From Apostichopus californicus (Eukaryota > Echinodermata > Holothuroidea > Aspidochirotida > Stichopodidae), in NCBI GenBank assembly GCA_020650975.1, contig JAIPMN010000027.1:1-64000 (forward strand): DNA of 64,000 bases. Reading direction: 5' to 3'. The first letter of the stretch is position 1, and each line of letters opens with the position of its first letter. Under the pieces are notes generated by a model that was not told the origin of the DNA, searched no databases, and saw only the letters and a list, made by a program, of their open reading frames with translations. This document shows positions 14,101 through 26,100 of this stretch, piece after piece. A program made the translations under genes and the position numbers.

Positions 14101-17100
14101 TCAAAAACAAGGTGAAGAGGTCTTCATAACTGGAAAAGTAGTCATTAACGTTTCGCAGAACTTCTTCGTGAAAGGTTTTTTTTTTTTTTTTAACCTCAGG
14201 GGTAATCTGATGTAAGATAGTAATATAAAAAAAATTATTTTTCACCTGAAAGAGAAAATGTCACTTAAATTGCCAATTCTCATCAAATGGTTGATTCTGT
14301 TGCTAAGCAACACCTCACAGGAATTTTTGAATGTCCCAAGTTTTTGCAGGCATTCGATTATAGCTTGACATATGTGACTTTCTTTCACAGTAACTCAGAC
14401 TTTTGGAGTGTTTTTTATTCAATCGAATTTGTATAAATTCTCTCAATTCCCTGTCAAGATGGTCTCCATACATCCATTGGAAAAATTTAAATACTATTAG
14501 TTGTGTTTTTTGGTGTTGTTTGCTTATTTACCCCCTGTTTTTGATGATTTATTCCTGAATAAGGATTTGAGTGAATTTGAGAAACAACTGAAGGTGGTGA
14601 GGAGTGCTCAGATGGGTCCACTGTCAGCAGCTTGTATGGAGAAGGGATCTTATCAACGGGGCTATGAGTTCATAACAAGGTATTTGTCAATTAATGTTAA
14701 AGGGTGACGCAAGGGTAATCGACTGTTCAGGCCGACATTGTCATTGACAGGTTTCGGTGAAAACAGCCTCGAGGCCAATTGATCACTGCACAAATGTGTA
14801 ACACTAGGCTCCACGCTAGGGAGAGAAACTGTGCTCCTAATGTTGAGTTTCAATATAAATTATACCTTTTGTACTCATCTGTAAGCAGTTGAAAACTTTA
14901 AAAAATTCTACCTTTTATAATATTTTATGTCAAGTAAGTATTTATGTTCTTATTGCAAATGAATGGAAAAGAAATAATAGGTTTATTTTTCCTCTTTTTT
15001 TTTCTTCTCTCAAAGCAAGCAAAGGAAATGAAATAGCTACTTTAGCCTTGAAATTGTTAATATTCATGCGGTTTACCTTTGTGGGGAGCCAGTTGGGACA
15101 ATTTCCTAATCTTAATACCTCTCTAAAGTGTACACCAATATCATGCTTCAAAGCACTGGTATTGACAGTACAAACAGTTCCTAACCTTGATCTGATAGAA
15201 ACATGAAATTCATACTGCTCGTACTGACAATACGAGTGATCTGTAGCGAAACATGACACTACAGTAAAGCAAAAATTGTCCCAATATGGGTGTTGTGGGG
15301 AATTAGACATAGATTGGTATATTATAAAGAAGATTTGCATTATCCTATACATCCAGATTATTGGGAACACATCAGGGTTAGTTTCTTCCCTGAAGTAAAA
15401 TCAACTGGAGTTATTGTATGTAAACATAAATCCTTTTCATCTGCAGTATTTAATATTATAAAAATCTTTGTTTTAGGTTGCATATGCTTTCTGACCTGGA
15501 GAGAGGACTGAAACAGCTTGTATCATCCGAAGTTGGTGAAGACTCCAGGTCTCGTAGAGCCGATGAAAGATTATTCTCAGAATGGAACAATCGTCTTGCT
15601 CTCACCCAAGCCTCGTTTAGAGTCCAGGAGCCACTTCTCTGCATGAGAAGGATCATACTCGGACTCTTTGATCAGTAAGCAATATTTGATATTCCTTCTT
15701 TTAGCGGCAAACTATGCTCGGACTCATACATGGTATTGTTTCTTTTAGCAGCAAATTATCGTCAAACACGTTGATCTGAAAGCAATACGTGATATTTTGT
15801 CTTTTAGCAGAAAATAATCCTCGGACTTTTTGATCCGTAAGCAATACTTGATATTAAAAAAATTCCTCGGATTCTTTGATCCATAAGCAATACCTGATAT
15901 TGTTTCATTTAGCAGAAAATTATCCTCGGACTCTTTGATCCGTAAGCAATACTTGATATTAAAAAAATTCCTCAGACTCTTTGATCCATAAGCAATACTT
16001 GATAAATTTCCTTGGATTCTTTGATCCATAAGCAATACTTGATATTAAAAAAATTCCTCAGACTCTTTGATCCGTAAGCAATACTTGATATTAAAAAAAT
16101 TCCTCAGACTCTTTGATCCATAAGCAATACTTGATAAATTTCCTTGGATTCTTTGATCCATAAGCAATACTTGATATTGTTTCTTTTAGCAGAAACCTAT
16201 CCTCAGAGACTTGATCTGTTAGTTTTACATCACATTCCTGCATGAGAAGGGTCTCCCTATGAATTCTTTGCTGCTTTAAGTCTAACTTGATATTGCTTCA
16301 TGAAATGGACGATATTTTGATCCGTTGATCTGTACTTGACCATTGTCCTCTTACTTACTGATCTGTATTGGTGAATATGTTTGTGCTGTGGTACCTTAGG
16401 TTTCTTGTCCTGCTTGCATCTCTAATTAATTCGATAGACCTATAGGTTCTAGGATATATCATCGTTGCAGCCAAATAATCAGTGTTAAATTGATTTGTGT
16501 AATAGTTAATATTGTTCTTGGGCTTTTTGAGATTCTAATGTACTACTGCATATTCATCTTGGAAGACATTTGTCCTGTCAACATTTTGAGAATAATGGTT
16601 CGACAACAAGCTCTACAAACTGTTGAGACGGTTTAGTTGTTCAGGGTGAAATTAAGGAATTAAATTAATGGAGAAGGGCTTGCTGCCTGATGCAATGCTA
16701 CAGTTTACGTAAGGTTACAACAGTTCCATGCTGAATCAAAGTATGTGTCACCTAGGAAAACAAATATGAGCAATAGTGAACATTTCCTAAAACTAAAACA
16801 GAACAAATAACCACTACCTGTGTGAATGTTATTTAATATAGAAATGCTCTGAGGTGTTAATATAACAGTACACTATGTACACATATGCTTATGTCATCAT
16901 TCAATTCCTTTATCATGTTCTTCTCATTTATGATTTTATATTCAGTGGAAATTTCTTTTATTTTTGCATTTATCTGTCTTTTCTGTCCATCAGAAACAAT
17001 CATCCTTCCGTCAAACAGGAAATTGGCCAAAGTTGGTTGAAAAGTGCCAAAGTGGCGAGAAAGTTAGTGAAAGTCATTCTTTTCTTCTCGAGTCACATTA

Positions 17101-20100
17101 TGATATAGTCTGGAGATTTTTAGAAGCTCAAATGCCATTCCAGGGATACTTTGTGTGTTTGCCCATGTCTGTTATAAAACCATTATTTGAGTTACATGTC
17201 CACGTTTTGTTCTTGTCCATGACTTTCTTTAGAGCCCAGCCAGTCGGGACAATTTTGCAATTCTAGTATCACTGTATACTGTCCTACCATATAACAATGC
17301 ACTTATACTGAGAGTATGAACAGTTCCTTACCTTTATCTGATCCTAATGCTAATACCACTCTATACTGTCCTCCCTATCATGCTTCAAAGCACTTGTACT
17401 GACAGTATGGACAGTTCCTAATCCTTTATCTGATGGTTACGGGATATTCCTGCTGTCAGTATGAGTGCTTTGAAGCATAGCATGAAAGTACAATATATCA
17501 AAAAATTGCAACAAATTGGGTTTTTGAGCTACTTTTTTAATGACATGTTCATGTTTTGTATTTTTACATGTCTATTTTCAGAGCCAATCAGATGCAAACA
17601 GCATACAGCTTTCTCCTTAATGCCAGCTACTATTCGTTACCAGAGTTCTTTCTAGAGAAGGCCGAATGGCTCTGGAATAAGGTAAAACTGGACAATCGTG
17701 GTTTTTTGAAAAGTTGTACAGTATAACAATATCGCTGATCTCCACGAATGATTGGATGGATGGTATCTTTCAATTCCAGCCAATGACATGTCAAAATTAT
17801 GAAACTCACCAAATTTTTCATTGTTGCAATTCATACAATTTAATATGACAGGATTTTGGTGGAGGTCAAAGGTCGACATAAGTCATAAAAGGTCAGACTC
17901 ATATCAAATACTTGTAAAGCAAGATATCTCAATAAGCAGCAACTTTGGCAGTCGTCATCTTATTTGTTCTTGTTCTTTACATTCCTCTGTTGGTCTGAAC
18001 AGTCCATTGTTTTTTTTTACGGAACTGCCTCACCCTTTTCTCTTTATTTATGATGCCAGTCATTTTATGTGAAACCCAATTATAATTCAGACATTATGGT
18101 GTCACAGTTTTCCAAGGAACAATGACTCATCTTTTGTTGACTCTTATTGTCTTTTTCTAATGTTTTGTGTATTTGTGTTTTTCTCTTCCTCGTGTACAGG
18201 GAGATGGACACCAAGCCCTCATCTGTCTCCAAAATGGAGTCGCAGAACACTTCCCGCCATCAAAGATGCAGCAGAATCTCAAACAGAGGGAAGCTCACGC
18301 CAAGGCGCTACTCCTGATTGGACGATGTATGGAGGACACCGCTAAGTTTGAGAGCAATTCTGTCATGAAACAGTACAAGGAGGTCTCTGACGTAAACCCA
18401 GAATGGGAAGATGGTTACTTCTACATGGCCAAATATTATGATCGACTTATGCTCAACTTTACTGACAGACCTGAAAAAGCAGGGTACGCATTTCGCAAGC
18501 CCACACCCAATCCTCCTCCCCCCCCCCCCTCCCCTACCTCACTTCCAAAGTAACAAAAGAAAGTCAAACATGAAAANNNNNNNNNNGGTACGCATTTCGC
18601 AAGCCCCCCCCCCTCTCCCCTACCTCACCTCCAAAGTAACAAAAGAAAGTCCAACATGAATAACAAAAACATCCGAGATGTTTTCTGTCATATGGATTTG
18701 AAGTGAGTTCCAAATGTGCATTAATTGACAATCTACCTTTCAACTAGAGTTTGATGCCAGATTCTGGTCTAATGTTTAAGATTTTAAAATTAATATATTC
18801 ATCTTGTATAGTTATGAATGAGAGGAGCTTTGACAATATGTAACCTTTATAATCTATTGGATTGTCCTGCTTCAGAAGTAGGAAGTCTTTTTTTCTTTTA
18901 TTTGCCTCTTTTGAAGTCAAAAATCTGCCTAGAAATGTGTTGATTTTATGTTGAATTCTCCTCTCTTTTTGAGGGATTATCTACTATCTTTATACCTTTT
19001 CATGTTTCAATGGACATTGGCTATATCAGAACAAGTGTCGTTCATCCCCACCAATCTCTCGTTCTGCCTAGAAATGTGTTGATTTTATGTTGAATTCTCC
19101 TCCCTTTTTGAGGGAGTATCTACTATCTTTATACGTTTTCATGTTTCAATGGACATTGGCTATATCAGAACAAGTGTCATTCATCCCCACCAATCTCTCG
19201 TTATCCCTCTCCCGCCCCTTCCCCCTCCCCCCTCCCCCTTGTGATTTACCCTGTTGTTTTTTGTCGCATTCTGCCTGGTTACAAATGTTTTTTTTCTTTT
19301 GCTTTCAGAGAGTTTGTAATTAGGATCATCCAGAACTTTGGCCAATCCCTACGGTACGGCAACCAGCACATCTATCAGTCCATGCCCCGCCTCTTGAGCC
19401 ATTGGCTGGACTTTGGAGCCCACGTAGCTGAACTGGAGAACATGAAAGGAAGGACCAAAGCAGACAAAGTGGAAAACATTAAAGCTGTTCTGGGCCAGCT
19501 TAACGCAGTGAGTCCCAACAAACATAATTTTTACTTCATATTTAAATTTATGTTTAATAGCAACCACATCAAACCCACAAGAACAGTTTACATTTAGTTC
19601 TAGCTTTTCCTCTTTTGAACTTTTGGAGTTGTTTTATACTTTCTTTTCCTATAATGACATTTCTGTTGATACTTTTAATTTGTTATCATCCTATTAACCT
19701 TGAACACATCACACAATGTTATTTCATCAGGCAGACTTTGTAAATTTCCTTGGCATCTTCCTTTATGTTAGATTTCAACCAATCAGAACTTGAGAATGTT
19801 GTGCAGCTTGAATCTGCACTGTCTTCAGCTGCATGTTACAGATCTATATGGCACTAGATATGTGACTCCTCTAAAACACACAATACTACACAGCCAATTC
19901 ACATTCTCCCTGGTCCCAGGGGTGCAAAAGCATACACTTCTGGGGGTGGGGGTGTTAGTCCCCCCCTTCCACCAGCAGACAATGTTACCCAAAAAATCCT
20001 AGTGTACAGTACATGAATACATAACATCTGTGTGCATTATAACTTAAACAATTGAAAATTCTTCAACATTGTTTCAAAAGTTGCAACATATAGCATATGC

Positions 20101-23100
20101 ATGTGCATATCTTAAAGCACCCTCAATTTTACCAACATTTCTCAATCCTCCCCCCCCCCCCTTGGAAGATGTTAACATCTTAGCGCCCCATGTCCCCACT
20201 CCGCTCCCCACCCCACACCCCCAAACAAAATTTGTGCTCTAACCCTTTCATTTGACCAACATGTTTTAATACTTGCTCCAGATGGTGAAGGATTTCACAA
20301 ATAAGCTGGCTCCTTACCAGTTCTTGACGTCATTCTCTCAGCTCATCTCAAGAATCTGCCATGCGCATCCGGCCGTGTTCCAGCATCTCACGGTGAGCAT
20401 TCTCTTCCTACGTCCTCAGGCCATCTGAGATGGAAGAACTTCTGCAAACTTAAAAGTAGGACACATTCATGGTTTCAATCTACTGCATTCAAATCTCTCA
20501 TACCTCACAGTGTCTGTAAAGGTTCTTGTATATATTATTTGTCTTGTAATTGTGAAATTAAATTTGAGAGGAAGCTTAATTCATGTTAGTGCGATTACGT
20601 AAACATGGTCGCTGGAAACGCAGATCAATTAACACCATTCTTGAGGGTCACCCAGTGGTGATTTATAGGAGGGCGCCATGGTCAAATGGCTAAAGCGATG
20701 GAATTGCGATATAAGGATTGCAGGTTCGAGTCCTGGCCAGATCATCACGTTGTGTCCTGCAGCAAGGCACTTTTTCTCCATTGCCTCTCTTTACTCCCAG
20801 GTGTACAAATGTGGACCAGCGAGGTAACTTGCGAATAAAGTTGCTGGCACTGTTTAAGATTGACTTATTGACTGTTTACCTCCAATCTGTTACAATATGT
20901 GACAGATGGCAAAAACAACCCAGTCCTTCCACTAATGCCACCTGTTTCATAGACCACCCCTCCCCCTTCTCTTCACCTCCTCAATAATAAGAAACATTTG
21001 ATACCACTCCAATTTATATTACTAATTCTTCCTTTGTCATCATTCTACACTCTGCCTCCACCCACTCCCCATCTCCCTAGACTGTGTCCCCCCACCCCCT
21101 ACAACACTGAATGTTTTCAATATCTTTTGCATTATTTCCCATCTTTAGGAGATCATATCCAAGGTCCTTGCAAACTTCCCACAACAATCAGTCTGGATGT
21201 CCATGGCTGTTTCAAAGGTACTGATTTACTTCATTGTTTTCAAGATATCTTGTTTCATTCAACAGTTATTTTTGTTTCATTAAAAAAAATGTTTTGGTTT
21301 TTATCTTTAATATTCTAGATGTCAGATTTGAAGGGCTGTGATGTCATTATCTGAAATATATGGAAAGGATTAGATAAAGGAATAATTACAGACATTTATT
21401 TAGTTATTATTTCATTTTTATTTATATATTTATATTTCTTACCTTTACCAGTCAACCAATCAGATGCGTCAGCTGAGATGTAGGGACATCTTCAGAAGAG
21501 CCATGCAACTGGACAAGAATCTAGAAAAGTTTATTCGGGTAGGGAGAAATAAAAACAACTCTGTTTTCAATGAATGATTAGTAATACATTGATGTACTTG
21601 CTTGCTTTCAATTCTCCTTACCCATAAAAAGAGTGATTGAGTGTTACCTTACAGTGGATTTCATGCTGTGTAGCTTTCTGAATTTCAAAAAGTTTATTCG
21701 GGTAGGGAGAAATAAAAAAGAACTCTGTTTTCAGTGAATGATTAGTAATACATTGATGTACTTGCTTGCTTTCAATTCTCCTTACCCATAAAAAGAGTGA
21801 TTGAGTGTTACCTAACAGTGGATTTCATGCTGTCTAGCTTTCTGCATAATCGAGGCCATCAGTTTGAACAGTTCCACAAATTTTTTGAACATTTTTATTC
21901 ATTATAATTTCATCCAGCTATTGTTCTGACAACTCCTGGTTAAACATAATCTCAGCAGAATTATTAATTAAAAATGCAATGAGCACTAATTACTCCCAGC
22001 ATTCTGAAACCGACTGCTCTGATTGGTGTATTTCATAATGACCAAACCTTCCTCCAATTCAATCCATCATGTTATTCTTCAGGCAGGCATAACATAGAAC
22101 CTTCGAAGAGACAATCATACAACACATATCTGTATAGGGCTTACCATATTTCTTCAGTTGAAAAAGTGGGACACTGCATTTCTCTACCTTCTATTTTTAC
22201 ACTTAATTTTTCTGTTATCAAAGCTGAAATAGTCTGTAAATGTCTTAAATTATTCTCTCTCATAGTTTAGAGCCATGATAAAACAAAATTTTCAATATTT
22301 CTCTTCTGAAATTGTACGTGAATTATTGCTAATGCTGCATGGTAGGTGAGACTTCATAAGGCAATCCAATGTATCATGTGTGTTAGTAGTATGTGATTGT
22401 CAGGACAGATGTAAATGGGTTTCTATTTCAATTCTTGGTCCGGTTTTCTCTATATATTAGGATGCCACCAAGCTGACAGACAGGCTGTTGGAGCTTTGCA
22501 ACAAGTCGGTTGAACGAGACTGTAACCTGCTCAGTATTAACAAGGATTTCAGAAACCTAAAGAGATTGGTGACTGACAGGTGAGGCGGTAACCATAGCAA
22601 CTGGCATAACCTGTTTTTTGGTTCCTTTGTATGTACTAACACTTTATAAAATTCTTTTCAAACGTTGTAGAAACAAATGATAAGCAGAAAATGCCTGAGA
22701 TAATATATATAAATTTAAAAAAAAAAAAGCAAAGAGGTTAACTTACGGTTCAAACCAGACACTTCAGTAATATCATTCGTACCAACAGAGCATTTACGTT
22801 TTACTTTTTGATTAAAATGTTATGTCTTCATGTTGACAACTTGTCTGTGCGACCAATCACCCAATGTTATAATCACATAAAGCAATAATGTATGATGGCC
22901 ATGTAGATATTGCATTTATATGCCTGGATAACAGAAGGATATGTATCTGAAGCCATAAGCACTGCATGTAAACAGGTGCACATCACTAGCACCTCCCCCC
23001 TCACCCTCACCCCTTCTCACAAACACCTGCACCCAATCCATGACCTATAAATTATATAGGTGTTTGTCTCAACAATTTAGTCTGAGATCTGGAAAGGCCC

Positions 23101-26100
23101 TTGAGACTATCAACTATCTCTGATAATAAAGATTACAATTACTGAAAGAAGGTTTTTTGGGGACAAGTTCCATCCAGCCCTTTCCTCTATACCACAGGTA
23201 CTGAACTTTGTGAGAAATAGAAAACAATTTCTATTTTTGTTGAATTATGAGGTGTCATACTTTTCTTTATGTTTTAAATTATATATTTCCAGGAATTTCA
23301 GTCAGATCATTGTACCCTTACAGTCCCTGATGACAGTGACCCTACCCAGCACCCAGACCGCCCACAAGCAGCACGACCCATTCCCAACGACACCAGTTTA
23401 CATATCTGGATTTGATGATGGGGTGAGCTGGAGTGGTTTAAAGTATAGATTTGAATGATATGTTTTTAGACCATTTCTTTAAAACTTTGCATTCTTCACC
23501 GAGCATTATGATTCTTATATCTAACTTACAGATTTAATTAATCTTTTTTGCAGTACATCATAGGCCAACACTGACTATCCATTGCTATAAGCTGCAATAG
23601 GAGTGTAATATGTATTTTATTCAAGAGACAATGGCAGGTTTTGCATCACTTACATTAGAAAAACAATTTAACAGGTCCTAAATGTTTTATTGTGTGGTGA
23701 GCTTGCCCAAGTTAGGTATAAAGTAAATTAGGCTATCATTTTAACTCAAATTTGGAATTTAAAACTAAAACATGATTAGTATGCAAGTGTTACACCGGCT
23801 GTTTAGTGTTGCATATTCATTAATAAAATCACATCTAGGTGTGGTCTAGCTCTTATAATGAGAGCCATTGTTTAAGAAATGCTTTCATATTTTTACTGTT
23901 TTTAAGCCGTTTCCATTAGTTTTAACAACTGTCATTTTCAGTCATCAAATGACATATTTCATACTTGAAACGGACACCAGTGGTACATTAAAAAGTAACA
24001 AAAAAATAAGATCAAACATTATCCTATGTATTTCCTTCTACGAAACACACGTAATCACTTTAACATCATTGGCCTCACCTAGAAAATTACGTTCGTACTA
24101 AAACAACGGAGAACGAAAATTAGCCCTCATGAATTAATACTTTCATCTTTATCGACATTTTTTTTTTTTTTTTCAATCCTTGATTTTGATGAATTTATCC
24201 AGGTGGAGGTTCTGGCATCTCTACAACAACCTAAGAAGATTAGCATACAGGGGAATGATGGGAAGGTTTACGCGATGCTATGTAAACCCAAGGACGACCT
24301 GAGGAAGGACAACCGTTTGATGGAGGTCAACGGCATCATAAACAAATGTCTGATGAAGGACGCAGACGCCAGGTGGAGACAACTACACATCAGGACTTAT
24401 GTGAGACTAAAACAGAATTTATCGATAAGATACAGTTTAGTGAGAAGGAGTCAACTTTAATATACAATGACATCATCATTGCCAATCATTTTTCTACCCA
24501 AAATTCATAGTATGATCAATGGTAAGCTGGGTAAATGATATTGTACTCGGACATGCTTGGTGCCTTGCAGGAGTGTACTACTACAAGGTGTAGAAAATTT
24601 GGCAAGGAAAATATTAAAATTTTTATGGTTGTTTTTTGATTCATGGACCAAGGAGGAGAGAGAGGAGGGGGTGGGGGGGGGGGAGGTTAGATGGCCGACC
24701 AGACATATCTTCATTTTCACCTATGATACTATATCACAGTTACAGTTAATAAATAAAAAAATAACTCCTAGGACTTCTTTATTAAAAGTCCCACCCTCAC
24801 CCCTCCTCGATAACATTCAATTTCAATCAGCTAAAATCTCTTTATTATATGTATCTCATACTCAATAACTGTTTCTCTAAGAGTTTGATGAGTTTTGAAA
24901 TTTGTTTTATATCGATCTCTTTCATTTGAATAACAAATTTAAATGTTTTTTTTTTTCTTTCTCTGTTTGAATATGTTCCCTTTAATAGGCCGTAATCCCA
25001 CTGAATGAAGAGTGTGGACTCATCGAGTGGGTTCCAAACACCTCAGGACTTCGCCACATACTGACAAGACTCTACAGGTAAGAAGACACTTGATGAAGTC
25101 TGAACTGTTAGGCTCAAACTGAAAACCATTGATGTCATAATTAAAATACCTGTAGTGTTAGAAGGTTTTCAGCATTATCTCCTGAATCATGAAATGTGGA
25201 AGGTAATTCTTTGAAAAGTAGCTATTCATCCTGTTCCTATGAGATTCCTCAAACTTTCAAGTTGAGTGATGTGTCATTGATATGTATGAAACTGAGTTAC
25301 ACAAATATTGAAAAGTCTTTTGTGTATATGACCAGTTCCCCCCCCCCCCCCTCCACCTTGTGAATGGCCAGGCTTATAACCAGATGACAGATTTAATAGC
25401 TATTGGAAAAAATTTAAAGGTGAATTCCCAAAAGATTGAGTGGTTTTGAAATGCAACATGCATTGCTAAGCAATTTCTGTGTGGTTCCTGATGTTGAAAT
25501 CAATGTTGCGCCTAAAAATCGTTGTCTGATCCCCCGATGTTTTAATTCTTATCCCAAACAGACAGAAGGGGATCTTTTTATCTTCGGCTGAAATCAAAGC
25601 TCTGTTTCCTGCACAGATAGAGTCACTTGAGTAAGTATAAAAGACTGTTTGCAAAATGGTTTCAAGGGATTGTCGTTAGAGCTTATGGTCCTATTCAACA
25701 TACTGAAAATTTGTTTATTACATATTGCCAGCTGTTGTGATGTGAAAAATACTTTCATAACTTGCAACAGTTGCAGTTTGTGAATAACAACATGTTTGTA
25801 AATTTTTCCTTTTTTTCATCTTTCATTTATATTTGCAAAAAAAAGATAAATTCTATATCTCATCTCATTTTACCAGTGTTATGATTGGTAGGGTACCAAT
25901 GCAGGCAGAGTAAGTACATAAGTTTGGTCCAGAATGTAGATATCAATACAAGGAGAGAAACTAGATCAGTGAAGTCAGGAATGGACTCTGTACTTGCCAT
26001 TATGATGATAAGTTTGTTCAAGAATCGATTCTTCCTCAAGTTGTCTGTAATCTGTAGCTAACAGTACAAGAAGAAAACTGTAATCAGCCAGTTCAGGAAT

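Noticed and set aside
14942-15370. 142-codon minus ORF
   Set aside because: It lies within ATR intron 22 and partly in a dispersed repeat; no recognisable domain.
25876-25911. Possible micro-exon in ATR intron 35 (acceptor TTTACCAG, donor GTAAGT)
   Set aside because: Exons 35 and 36 already join in phase and align with human ATR without a gap.
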